From: CAZTWC01 sp964617105 [NCBI: uncultured Myxococcia bacterium]
Lineage (GTDB): Bacteria; CAZTWC01
DNA: 19,168 nt
Assembly (NCBI GenBank): GCA_964617105.1
Contig: CAZTWC010000039.1
Span: forward strand, 1 to 19,168
Reading direction: 5' to 3'
Shown: positions 1 to 8,793 of the stretch, in pieces
Numbering within the stretch: position 1 is the first letter of the stretch
Layout: every line of letters begins with the position of its first letter
Made by a program: the position numbers and the translations under genes
Notes under the pieces: model-generated
Databases searched by the model: none
Seen by the model: only the letters and a program-made list of their open reading frames with translations
Told to the model about the DNA's origin: nothing

Positions 1-1
1 G

Positions 2-1171
2 GAGATCATCACCTGCGGCGCCACTCACGGTTTTTTGCCCTTGATGATTACCGAAGAGGCGGTTAGAGCGCAGATTGCAGTGGCGGTAAATAACTATAGA
101 AAACATTTTGGAGTAAGTCCCCGGGGTATCTGGTTGCCGGAATGTGCGTATTATCCTGGCTTAGAGGCCATTTTAAAGGAGAATGGGATCCAGTATTTTA
201 TTCTGGACTCTCATGGTCTGCTAAACGGTAGTCCTACTCCCCATCATGGTATTTTTTCACCGGTTTTTTGTCCCAACGGGGTGGTTGCCCTGGGCCGGGA
301 TATCGAATCTTCCCGTCAGGTATGGAGCGCTGAAATTGGTTATCCAGGTGACATCGATTACCGGGAATTTTACCGTGACCTGGGCTACGATGCTGACTAC
401 GACTATATCAGCCCCTATCTTCACAGGGATGGAATCAGGCGCAGCCTGGGGGTTAAGTACCATCGGGTTACTGGTCAGGTGGAGTTACACCAGAAGCAGT
501 TGTACGATCCACCTACTGCCCGGGAGAAGGCAGCCTCTCATGCAGGTAATTTTTTATTCAACCGCCAGCACCAGATAAAACATTTGCGGGGATTGATGGG
601 GCGCCAGCCTCTGGTGATATCCCCTTACGATGCCGAACTGTTTGGCCATTGGTGGTTTGAAGGTCCAGACTTTATTGAATATTTATTCAGAAAAATTCAC
701 TACGACCAGGATGAACTTGAACTAATCACCCCCAGCCAGTTTATTGAGCGTAATCCGGTTAACCAGGTAAGCCAGCCGGCGATGTCTTCCTGGGGCGCCA
801 ATGGCTATTATGAGGTTTGGCTAAACGGCAGCAACGATTGGATCTACCGTCATTTGCATGTTTGCGAAGAGAGGATGGTTGCCTTGACCAACAAATACCC
901 TCAGGCCACCGGACTTCAGCGCAGAGCCCTCAACCAGGCGGCTCGGGAATTGTTACTGGCTCAAAGTTCTGACTGGGCCTTTATTATGACCACTGGAACT
1001 TGTGTCCCCTATGCCCATAAACGCACTAAGGTGCATTTGCTCAACTTTAACGGCCTATACCTGCAAATAGAACAAAATCGACTGGAGGAGGATTGGATTG
1101 CTCATCTGGAGTGGCAGAACAATATCTTCAGCGAGATAGACTACCGAGTTTATTGTGCCAAAACTAGTTAA
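2..1171 (+). CDS. GH57 1,4-alpha-glucan branching enzyme, 3' part (5'-truncated by window edge)
   Basis: The frame is open from base 2, so the gene begins outside the window; about 389 C-terminal residues are visible. The enzyme would make alpha-1,6 branches in glycogen by cutting and transferring alpha-1,4 glucan chains in the cytoplasm. Two catalytic motifs of family GH57 are present: WLPECAY, whose Glu (bases 140-142) is the expected nucleophile, and SPYDAELFGHWW, whose Asp (bases 629-631) is the expected acid/base. They lie 163 residues apart, close to the spacing I remember for characterised GH57 branching enzymes. The C-terminal third (from about base 775, with SSWGANGYYEVW) is the DUF1957-type domain typical of the branching subgroup rather than amylases. 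Full-length members have about 520-560 residues, so roughly 130-170 are missing upstream. An internal TTG at 35 could be mistaken for the start, but the preceding codons (EIITCGATHG) are typical family sequence. A related GH57 transferase is the main alternative. Confidence 0.88.
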   Translation, partial: EIITCGATHGFLPLMITEEAVRAQIAVAVNNYRKHFGVSPRGIWLPECAYYPGLEAILKENGIQYFILDSHGLLNGSPTPHHGIFSPVFCPNGVVALGRDIESSRQVWSAEIGYPGDIDYREFYRDLGYDADYDYISPYLHRDGIRRSLGVKYHRVTGQVELHQKQLYDPPTAREKAASHAGNFLFNRQHQIKHLRGLMGRQPLVISPYDAELFGHWWFEGPDFIEYLFRKIHYDQDELELITPSQFIERNPVNQVSQPAMSSWGANGYYEVWLNGSNDWIYRHLHVCEERMVALTNKYPQATGLQRRALNQAARELLLAQSSDWAFIMTTGTCVPYAHKRTKVHLLNFNGLYLQIEQNRLEEDWIAHLEWQNNIFSEIDYRVYCAKTS

Positions 1172-1176
1172 GGACT

Positions 1177-1214
1177 CGTCTGAGAGTTCATTTCGTAGCT
1201 ATAATTCTCGGACG
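1177..1214 (+). other. Hairpin just after the branching-enzyme stop codon
   Basis: The arms CGTCTGAGA (1177-1185) and TCTCGGACG (1206-1214) pair over 9 bp with one T-G wobble, around a 20-base loop. It begins 5 bases after the stop codon. No T run follows, so it is not a standard intrinsic terminator; it may protect the 3' end of the message or be chance. Confidence 0.35.
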
Positions 1215-1270
1215 GAAATATGCATGTCGATTTCTACCTTGCGATGTTTGTGGTATTTTATATTTCCTGG

Positions 1271-1298
1271 TGGACACTAATTGATAATATGATATAAT
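1271..1298 (+). promoter_or_regulatory. Sigma70-type promoter with extended -10 for the lipoprotein gene
   Basis: TGGACA (1271-1276; 5 of 6 match to the -35 consensus), a 16-base spacer and a perfect TATAAT (1293-1298), preceded by TG one base upstream, i.e. an extended -10. Transcription would start near 1305, giving a leader of about 38 bases to the ATG at 1343. The ATG at 1310 would lie almost at the start of the message, without a ribosome site, which argues against it. Confidence 0.65.
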
Positions 1299-1342
1299 TC
1301 AACACGTTTATGGTTTTATACAGACAATTGTTAGGGATAAAA

Positions 1343-2494
1343 ATGAAAATGAAATTGGTGTTCACCTATATCATTATTATATATGCCCTCTCTTTTGCCA
1401 ATTGCAGCCTGTTTTTTACCAGCTTTCAGCCAGCGGAAAAGATTTCACCGCCAGCAGTGGAAAAGATTAGTAAAAAAATAGTCGAAAAAAAAGTAGTTGC
1501 CAAAACTCCTCCAAAGATTATCAATAAAAAAGTTGTCCAAACCGATGCCTTAAAAATATTACCAGATTGGCAAACTTATGAAACTCAATACGATTTAGCC
1601 TGTTATCCCCCCCTGGTCAAAGTACGCCAGCCCAAAAAAGTGGAAATAGGGGGAAAAACTTATTTGTTTGAAGGCTCGGTATTACGGGTGCTAAACCAGG
1701 ACCAAGATGATCGGGCGGTATTGGGGGTACTGTCAGCCACCAAAGATTATTTCAAAGCCTCCCAGAGAAATGTCAGATATTTTCTTAGAGAATTTAAGCG
1801 CCACGGGGTGGAAGCCATTGTGATGAATGGCGACATAGCCTACGAGGAAGAGGATTTGAAATATATCATCGAAGATGTGGCGGCTATTAGTAAATTACCG
1901 GTATTTGTTCAGGCTGGCAATAGTGAGTCTGCCGGGAATATGAGCATGGCGGTTTTGGATCTACAGGAAAAGTTACCCAACCTGATCAATATGTCTTTGG
2001 TTAAGTTTGTGGATGGTGATGATTACGACCTTCTAAGCCTGCCTGGTTACTACAATAAAAAATATACCCACAATACCGGCAGTTGTATCTATTGGTCCGA
2101 ACATTTTTTGCCTCTGGGGCAAATGGTAAAATTTGCCAATGATCCCCTGGTGTTCGTGTCCCACGGTCCGCCCAGAACTCCGGGAAAAAACGGAATTGAT
2201 ATGATTCCAGACGGAACTCATGTGGGTGACATCCACATAAGCGAGTTTTTACAGAAACACCAGATTAAGTTCGGCATTTTCGGCCATATTTTAGAAGCAG
2301 GAGGCAAGGGTTGCGATTTGAGCGGTGAAACCTATTTGTCCGCTGGTAAATGGCACGATTCGCTCTATGTAAACGCTGGTTCTTCCAGTTCCGTTCCCTG
2401 GAAGATGAATAATGGCACTGTTAGCAAGGGGATGGCCATGATATACAGTATCAAGGGAAAAAAGGCTATGTACAAACTGCTAAAGGCTCGGTAG
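1343..2494 (+). CDS. Probable lipoprotein with degenerate calcineurin-like metallophosphoesterase fold
   Basis: 383 residues from ATG 1343, chosen over ATG 1310 because AGGGA (1333-1337) sits 5 bases upstream. The N-terminus is a short Lys segment, a hydrophobic stretch and Cys21 preceded by SFAN, an atypical lipobox (Asn at -1); a plain signal anchor is the alternative. Residues about 30-65 form a Lys/Pro/Val-rich linker, then a globular domain with a recognisable metallophosphoesterase order: NGD (residues 162-164), GNSES where GNHD/E is usual (192-196), SHG (273-275) and FGHILEAGG (313-321). The usual first metal motif DxH appears as LSATKD, and the last GHxH lacks its second His, so several metal ligands are missing. 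Hydrolytic activity is therefore doubtful; it may be a binding or structural protein, or use an altered metal site. From memory, similar proteins occur in myxobacteria. It lies 75 bases upstream of an outer-membrane protein gene and is probably co-transcribed with it. Confidence 0.7.
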   Translation: MKMKLVFTYIIIIYALSFANCSLFFTSFQPAEKISPPAVEKISKKIVEKKVVAKTPPKIINKKVVQTDALKILPDWQTYETQYDLACYPPLVKVRQPKKVEIGGKTYLFEGSVLRVLNQDQDDRAVLGVLSATKDYFKASQRNVRYFLREFKRHGVEAIVMNGDIAYEEEDLKYIIEDVAAISKLPVFVQAGNSESAGNMSMAVLDLQEKLPNLINMSLVKFVDGDDYDLLSLPGYYNKKYTHNTGSCIYWSEHFLPLGQMVKFANDPLVFVSHGPPRTPGKNGIDMIPDGTHVGDIHISEFLQKHQIKFGIFGHILEAGGKGCDLSGETYLSAGKWHDSLYVNAGSSSSVPWKMNNGTVSKGMAMIYSIKGKKAMYKLLKAR

Positions 2495-2569
2495 AAGCCT
2501 GAGGCGATTTGATGGAAACCAAGTAAACCGAACCAAATTATTACCAAAATGATTTTACAGGAGGTATTC

Positions 2570-4342
2570 ATGCAAAAGGTGTTAAGAGCAATCTTGATTT
2601 GTCTGTTGGTTTTAACCTTACCGGTATCCTCCTTTGGCCAGGAAGAGGCAAAGGAAGATTTTAACCACCAGGATTGGGATGAGATCCAATGGCAGGAAGA
2701 GGTAGCCCCGAAGTTACAGTTTTTTGAAATGAATGGCTATTTCCGTATGCGGGCCAATCTTTTTCAAAACTTGGATATGGACGTAAATGGCAAAGGTAAA
2801 AAGATTAAGTTGCCAAACCAGCAGCAAGAGGTGGATATTAAATCAATGGGCCTGCCGGAGCCTGCATATAACGAGCTGGATGGCCGAGAAAGCGATACAC
2901 TGGCTGGGGCTAATTTGCGTCTCAGATTAAAACCGATAATCAACATTAGTGAGGATATGCGGGTTAAGTCAACTTTGGATATACTCGATAACTTGGTTAT
3001 GGGCTCTACTCCCGAAGGTAGAACTATGGGCTTTCAAGTGCCGGTACTAGCTCTCAGCCAGACCCAGGTTCAGCCCGAAAAAGGACTTAACTCGGTTTCC
3101 GATGCTCTGGTAATAAAGCATGTTTGGGGTGAATTGATGACCCCTTTTGGAGAGTTAAAGTTTGGCCGCATGCCCTTCCATTTTGGCCTGGGGATTTTTG
3201 CCAACGATGGCCTGGATCTTGATGCGGATGGAGGTACCACAGTTGACAGAGTGATGTTGACTGTAAAGGCCATGGAACATTATTTCTCTCTGGGGTGGGA
3301 TTTTATTTCAGAAGGCGCGACTAGCGCCTATTTGACCAGCAAAGGTTCTGCTAACAATTATACCCAACTAGATCCTGCCATGGATGCGGATCAGATCGAT
3401 GATATAAACCAGTTTGTCTTTATTCTGGCTAAAAAAGATAAAGAAGATGTAATACGGGAGAAGTTGGCCAATCAGCAGATAGTGTTGAACTATGGCACGG
3501 TCCTGGCTCTGCGTGTTCAGGCTCGGAGTGTTTCCGACTATAAACCCCAAGCCGGCAACAGTACTCTGTTTGCAAAAGACGACCATTACGGTGCCAAGAT
3601 ATATATCCCTGATTTTTGGGTAAAATTTATCTGGCGTAAACTCTACCTGGAGGCTGAGGCTCTGGGGGTAATGGGCGAAATCCAGGGTCTGGACGGAAAA
3701 GATATCACCATCTCGCAGTGGGGCGGGGTAGCCAGAATGCACTACAAGTTTCTAAACGATACTCTAACCTTTAAACTGGAATTCGGTATTGCTTCTGGGG
3801 ATGATGCCCCCGGCATGGGAATAAATCCAGGAGTTGACCAAAATCCCCAGCCCGGTTCTTTGGATGGCTGGCAGGCTCCAGGCAATGACAAAACTATCAA
3901 CAACTTCCGTTTTCATACCGATTACTATGTGGACATGATCCTGTTTAGGGAGATACTGGGCGGTTTCAGCGATGCTATGTATGTCAAACCCACTATCAAA
4001 TACGAGTTAAATGAGGGTTTTGGCGCCTGGTTAGACGTAATTTTTTCTCGTGCTCTTTATGACACCTCTACTCCCGGCCAGGAAAAAGAGTTGGGCCTGG
4101 AGTTCAATCTCAATATTTTTTATGTTTCCACTGATAATTTTCATGCTTTTTTACGTTACGGCCTGCTAGTTCCCTTTGCCGGTTTGCGCCACCTGGGCAA
4201 TTATCAGCAGCCGGGACAGAAAGATCGCTGCGAAAACGGCTTTAGCGGTTTTGGCGACAGTGAAAACAACGCTACCTGCGGAACCTATTTGGAACCTTCG
4301 GTAGTGCAGTCAGTACAAATAAATTTCGTAATGCCCTTCTAA
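2570..4342 (+). CDS. Outer-membrane beta-barrel protein, TIGR04551-like
   Basis: 590 residues. ATG 2570 is chosen over an in-frame ATG at 2549 because AGGAGG (2559-2564) lies 5 bases upstream. Residues 1-24 or so form a Sec signal peptide (Lys/Arg, a Leu-rich core, then SSFG before QEE). The mature protein is rich in alternating polar and aromatic segments (for example ELKFGRMPFHFGLGIF, residues about 196-211) and ends in INFVMPF; a terminal Phe is the usual signal for outer-membrane barrel assembly. A stretch rich in Asp and Gly (DGLDLDADGG) suggests Ca2+ or loop sites. The pattern of a GELxFGRMPxHxGLG motif followed by a DxDDxDQ-like segment recalls, from memory, the TIGR04551 family of deltaproteobacteria, whose function is unknown. 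It may form a pore or export channel similar to alginate-export barrels. Four Cys near residues 555-575 (CENGF, ATCGTY region) are few enough to suggest a disulfide. It follows the degenerate phosphoesterase gene. Confidence 0.75.
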   Translation: MQKVLRAILICLLVLTLPVSSFGQEEAKEDFNHQDWDEIQWQEEVAPKLQFFEMNGYFRMRANLFQNLDMDVNGKGKKIKLPNQQQEVDIKSMGLPEPAYNELDGRESDTLAGANLRLRLKPIINISEDMRVKSTLDILDNLVMGSTPEGRTMGFQVPVLALSQTQVQPEKGLNSVSDALVIKHVWGELMTPFGELKFGRMPFHFGLGIFANDGLDLDADGGTTVDRVMLTVKAMEHYFSLGWDFISEGATSAYLTSKGSANNYTQLDPAMDADQIDDINQFVFILAKKDKEDVIREKLANQQIVLNYGTVLALRVQARSVSDYKPQAGNSTLFAKDDHYGAKIYIPDFWVKFIWRKLYLEAEALGVMGEIQGLDGKDITISQWGGVARMHYKFLNDTLTFKLEFGIASGDDAPGMGINPGVDQNPQPGSLDGWQAPGNDKTINNFRFHTDYYVDMILFREILGGFSDAMYVKPTIKYELNEGFGAWLDVIFSRALYDTSTPGQEKELGLEFNLNIFYVSTDNFHAFLRYGLLVPFAGLRHLGNYQQPGQKDRCENGFSGFGDSENNATCGTYLEPSVVQSVQINFVMPF

Positions 4343-4351
4343 AAGTCATGG

Positions 4352-4459
4352 ATAGCGGTGCATCTGCGGCGCCTTGCATCGGCCCCACTCTCATGGCCTT
4401 TAGTTGTTGTAATAGCGGAGCATCTGAGGCCGAAGCCGCAGGTGATCCCTGTAGGGACG
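4352..4459. repeat. Two tandem copies of a dispersed hairpin repeat (first copy partial)
   Basis: ATAGCGGTGCATCTGCGGC (4352-4370) recurs 60 bases later as ATAGCGGAGCATCTGAGGC (4412-4430), 17 of 19 identical. The second copy continues as CCG, AAGCCG, then CAGGTGATCCCTGTAGGGAC to 4459 and is shared with 8794-8833 after groEL. TCCCT/AGGGA (4446-4457) forms a short hairpin, and GCGG can pair with CCGC across the first half. The repeat fills the intergenic space between the convergent barrel-protein and histidine-kinase genes. It may serve as a transcript-end element; no T run is seen. Confidence 0.65.
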
Positions 4460-4470
4460 GCTGGTTATGG

Positions 4471-5937
4471 TTATGAAGAGGGTTGCTTCTGGGGAGTCAT
4501 TATCGGCAATTCCAGGATGAACTCTTTGTCTCCCTGGTTTGAGTGACGATAATAAAGGTTTCCTTTCATTTCCTGCATTAGGGAGTATGAGATAGATAAA
4601 CCCAATCCCGTGCCTTTGTTGGGATCTTTGGTGGTGAAAAAAGGATCGAAGATTTTAGACTTATGATTCACAGGAATCTGAGGGCCGCTGTCGGCAATAA
4701 CGATTTCTATCATGTTTTTGCCGATTTGTTTCCCGGCCACTTTGATCCAGCCACCCTCATCATTGGAGGCTTCTATGGCATCTTTGGCATTGAGGAGAAG
4801 GTTTAAAAATACCTGTTCCAATCCCGGCCGGCTGCCAGACGCTGCCGGTAGATCTGGAGGCAGATCGATTTGCAGGGAAATCTCAGAATTGTCCAGCAAG
4901 GGTTTTAGCATCACCAGGCAACCGTCCAGGGCATCTTTAGCATTTACCACGGAGATATCAGCCAATCCCCTGGGATTGGCAAAGGCTTTGATTTTTTGGA
5001 TAATGACGGCCATTCGTTTAGACAGTTGGTAGATATCTTGCAACATCTCGGTAGTTTTCTGAGGACTGGTTTTTTTGTTTAGTATCTGGCTACAAAAGAT
5101 AGTTATTCCCGTGAGAGGCTGGTTCAGTTCATGGGCAATACCTGTTCCAAGTTCACCCAGGGCCGCTAACTTGCTGGCTTGAAACAACTGGGCTTGAATT
5201 TGTCGCTGTTCGGTTTCATCCCTGAATATTCCAATAAACTCGCCTATATCGTCGTTACCATGGTAAAACATCGTCCCTTTCAATATTCCTGTCAAAATAT
5301 CGCCATTTTTACATAACAGTTTTAATTCCGTGTTTACCGAAGATTGACGTTCAATCAGGGGCAGTTTGATTTTATCCTTAATGGATTCCCTATCCTCTGG
5401 AAGGAGCAAATCAAAGAAGAATTTTCCCAATAACTCCTCTTCCCCATAGCCGCTAATTTGGCACAGCGCCGGGTTTACCCTGATAAATTTAGCCTGGCTA
5501 TCCACCACCATAATGGCGTCCATGGCATTGTTGATAATCGAATCAGTGTATTGTTTTGCTTTTTCAATCTCTTTGACCCGATTCCGTTCCAGTTCGGCTG
5601 CCTGCCGGGTCAGGTATAATTCCACCTCCTTTTTCATCGCTGTATTTTTGATATTCTCAATATTTTGGAGATTATCGATCATCATGTTGATTCCCATGGC
5701 GATGGCATCCAACGCATCGGCGCTATCTGAAATATCGGCCTGGATGGTGAAATTACCTTCAGATACCTTGCGAACTACCTGGAGCAGTTTTTCTATCCGC
5801 TTAGTTTGAAGTAAGTTGGTCTGATTGTATATTTCCAACGCCCTTTTTTCTATCTGGTCTTCAAGAATTTGACGGGCCAGCCTCTCCCTGGCCAAGGTTT
5901 TTTCCAGCGCATCTATTTTTTTTTGGTAATAATTCAT
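4471..5937 (-). CDS. Soluble HAMP-like/PAS sensor histidine kinase, probable H-NOX partner
   Basis: 488 residues. No membrane segment or signal peptide is visible, so it should be cytoplasmic. Order: N-terminal coiled coil (1-50), HAMP-like helices (about 51-92, EGNFTIQADISDSADALDAI), second coiled coil (93-130), PAS domain (131-245), HisKA with phospho-accepting His269 in GIAHELNQPLTGI, and HATPase with N box Asn383 (FLNLLLNAKDAI), G1 Asp416, F box DPFFTTKD and G2 GTGLGLSIS (442-450). The G1 box reads DSGPQIP, with Gln where a second Gly is common, but the other ATP-binding boxes are intact, so activity is likely. The gene follows the H-NOX gene by 25 bases on the same strand; in several bacteria such neighbours are regulated by the H-NOX protein in its NO-bound or unbound state. 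A clear ribosome site before the ATG is not visible. The cognate response regulator is not in the window. Confidence 0.9.
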   Translation of the reverse strand: MNYYQKKIDALEKTLARERLARQILEDQIEKRALEIYNQTNLLQTKRIEKLLQVVRKVSEGNFTIQADISDSADALDAIAMGINMMIDNLQNIENIKNTAMKKEVELYLTRQAAELERNRVKEIEKAKQYTDSIINNAMDAIMVVDSQAKFIRVNPALCQISGYGEEELLGKFFFDLLLPEDRESIKDKIKLPLIERQSSVNTELKLLCKNGDILTGILKGTMFYHGNDDIGEFIGIFRDETEQRQIQAQLFQASKLAALGELGTGIAHELNQPLTGITIFCSQILNKKTSPQKTTEMLQDIYQLSKRMAVIIQKIKAFANPRGLADISVVNAKDALDGCLVMLKPLLDNSEISLQIDLPPDLPAASGSRPGLEQVFLNLLLNAKDAIEASNDEGGWIKVAGKQIGKNMIEIVIADSGPQIPVNHKSKIFDPFFTTKDPNKGTGLGLSISYSLMQEMKGNLYYRHSNQGDKEFILELPIMTPQKQPSS

Positions 5938-5962
5938 GCTACAGTGTTTTTGTGTTTGGCTT

Positions 5963-6511
5963 TCAGGAGTTCTTAAATTTTATCTCAAAGGTACACTCGT
6001 TGTCATTTTTGAGCATACATTTAGACTGATGAAAAGAAATATCGGTTTGGTAATATTGAGCCACCCCTTTTATCAGACCCTCCATAAAAAGACAGAGTTT
6101 TCTGTTTGAATGGTAGGTCATGGTCAATGTGTCTGGCGTTGAAATTTTGTAGGTAAATTTTGGCGGCGTGGATTCTTTAAATAACTTGATTACTTCTTTG
6201 TGAATAATTGGATCTATATTCAGTAACAATTCCCTGGCAGTTTTAAAGGGTTCAATAAGGCTTTGGTATCTTTTTGCCAATTTTAAAAATGTATATTGGC
6301 CAAAGGAATGGAGCGCATTGGTTTGGTTAAGATTTTTCAAGGTAATGGCCGTAGTGACTAAGGCAAAAAAATCCTCATCAGGGTATGTCATTGGGGCAAC
6401 GAACACCAGGCCGGATTTCAGGTTTGCTTTTTCCAGCACCGTGTTCCAGGTTTCAATGTCAAAGTTATCCACAATAAAATCTTCAAAAACATTAAAGATA
6501 ATCCCTTTCAT
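5963..6511 (-). CDS. H-NOX heme-binding gas sensor (HNOB family), predicted NO-selective
   Basis: 182 residues, the full length of a stand-alone H-NOX domain, starting with the family-typical MKGIIFNV. By analogy with characterised bacterial H-NOX proteins it binds heme and reports nitric oxide to a partner kinase or cyclase. His104 (in IDPIIHKEV) aligns with the proximal heme ligand, STPPKF follows at the usual distance, and Tyr133-x-Ser135-x-Arg137 is the YxSxR motif that holds the heme propionates. The position matching the distal Tyr140 of the O2-binding Thermoanaerobacter protein is Phe142, and Trp9 is Phe9, so the O2-stabilising hydrogen bonds are absent and NO selectivity is predicted. 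Cys140, His161, Cys165 and Cys173 match a four-ligand zinc site described for Shewanella-type H-NOX. The ribosome site is GAGG, 9 bases before the ATG. It heads a two-gene unit with the histidine kinase. Confidence 0.92.
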   Translation of the reverse strand: MKGIIFNVFEDFIVDNFDIETWNTVLEKANLKSGLVFVAPMTYPDEDFFALVTTAITLKNLNQTNALHSFGQYTFLKLAKRYQSLIEPFKTARELLLNIDPIIHKEVIKLFKESTPPKFTYKISTPDTLTMTYHSNRKLCLFMEGLIKGVAQYYQTDISFHQSKCMLKNDNECTFEIKFKNS

Positions 6512-6540
6512 AATTTTGAACCTCGATATTTTTTAAGACC

Positions 6541-6567
6541 CAATGGCCATTGTAGAATAATTACAAT
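6541..6567. promoter_or_regulatory. Two overlapping palindromes upstream of the H-NOX gene (candidate operator)
   Basis: CAATGGCCATTG (6541-6552) is a perfect 12-base palindrome. ATTGTA (6549-6554) and TACAAT (6562-6567) form a second inverted repeat with a 7-base spacer, overlapping the first. The cluster lies about 30-55 bases before the H-NOX start codon and downstream of a possible -10 box, where a repressor could act. I do not recognise the regulator. Confidence 0.35.
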
Positions 6568-6592
6568 ACTTAATTAACCAGGTTGCATATAT

Positions 6593-6598
6593 ATTATA
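6593..6598 (-). promoter_or_regulatory. Possible -10 box for the H-NOX/kinase unit
   Basis: Reading the - strand, a perfect TATAAT occurs about 80 bases before the H-NOX ATG. A TTGAAA further upstream is too close (13-base spacer) for this box; it would suit the overlapping TATATA with an 18-base spacer. The region is very AT-rich, so chance is a real possibility. Confidence 0.3.
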
Positions 6599-6679
6599 AT
6601 AAAAAAATAATTTTTCAATATATTTATGACCAGAGGCTTTCGACTTTTGACAATTTTCTAAATTTTTTTCTTTTCTCTA

Positions 6680-6708
6680 TTGACTTTTTAACAATCAGGC
6701 TTTATTTT
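6680..6708 (+). promoter_or_regulatory. groESL promoter, sigma70 type
   Basis: TTGACT (6680-6685) and TATTTT (6703-6708) are separated by 17 bases. The predicted start near 6715 falls inside the CIRCE operator, the usual arrangement in HrcA-controlled chaperone operons. Confidence 0.75.
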
Positions 6709-6709
6709 A

Positions 6710-6736
6710 TTAGCACTCTAAAAAGGAGAGTGCTAG
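6710..6736 (+). promoter_or_regulatory. CIRCE operator (HrcA binding site)
   Basis: TTAGCACTC (6710-6718), 9 bases, GAGTGCTAG (6728-6736). This matches the CIRCE consensus TTAGCACTC-N9-GAGTGCTAA except for the last base. It implies repression of groESL by an HrcA protein, not encoded in the window, that loses activity on heat shock when GroEL is titrated. Confidence 0.95.
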
Positions 6737-6745
6737 TAAAAGGTA

Positions 6746-6797
6746 GTTGTCATCTGGAACCCCCCTTCTGCTGCGAAGTGAATTCCAGGACGGCAAC
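6746..6797 (+). other. Stem-loop in the groES leader
   Basis: GTTGTC (6746-6751) pairs with GGCAAC (6792-6797, one G-T wobble) and CTGGAA (6754-6759) pairs with TTCCAG (6783-6788), with a small internal loop and a 23-base apical loop. It ends 22 bases before the groES ribosome site, so it does not cover it directly. It could stabilise the message; function is not known. Confidence 0.35.
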
Positions 6798-6832
6798 CAG
6801 GTAGAATTTTATTTATTTTAAGGAGGTTTTAT

Positions 6833-8774
<1,942 letters not shown>

Positions 8775-8793
8775 TTTCTAGTCGGTCGTTGAT

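Larger units (their letters stand above)
6512..6832. other. Divergent intergenic region between hnoX-type gene and groES
   Basis: This 321-base AT-rich region separates two divergent transcription units. The left part holds a palindrome cluster (6541-6567) and a TATAAT on the - strand (6598-6593) that may serve the H-NOX gene. The right part holds the groESL promoter, the CIRCE operator and a structured leader. No small gene with a ribosome site was found; a 73-codon open frame on the + strand at 6583-6804 runs through the promoter and CIRCE and is not believed. Confidence 0.7.

Noticed and set aside
1310-1342. ATG 1310 as start of the phosphoesterase-like lipoprotein
   Set aside because: It lies almost at the predicted transcription start with no ribosome site; starting at 1343 places the hydrophobic signal at the N-terminus behind AGGGA.
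3368-3742. 124-codon open frame on the - strand inside the outer-membrane protein gene
   Set aside because: It is fully inside a well-supported + strand gene and resembles no family; it mirrors the codon pattern of the opposite strand.
6647-6652. TTGACA as an additional -35 box for groESL
   Set aside because: No acceptable -10 box follows at 16-18 bases; the promoter at 6680-6708 fits much better.
6583-6804. 73-codon open frame on the + strand upstream of groES
   Set aside because: It runs across the groESL promoter and CIRCE operator, has no ribosome site and shows no protein-like composition beyond AT bias.
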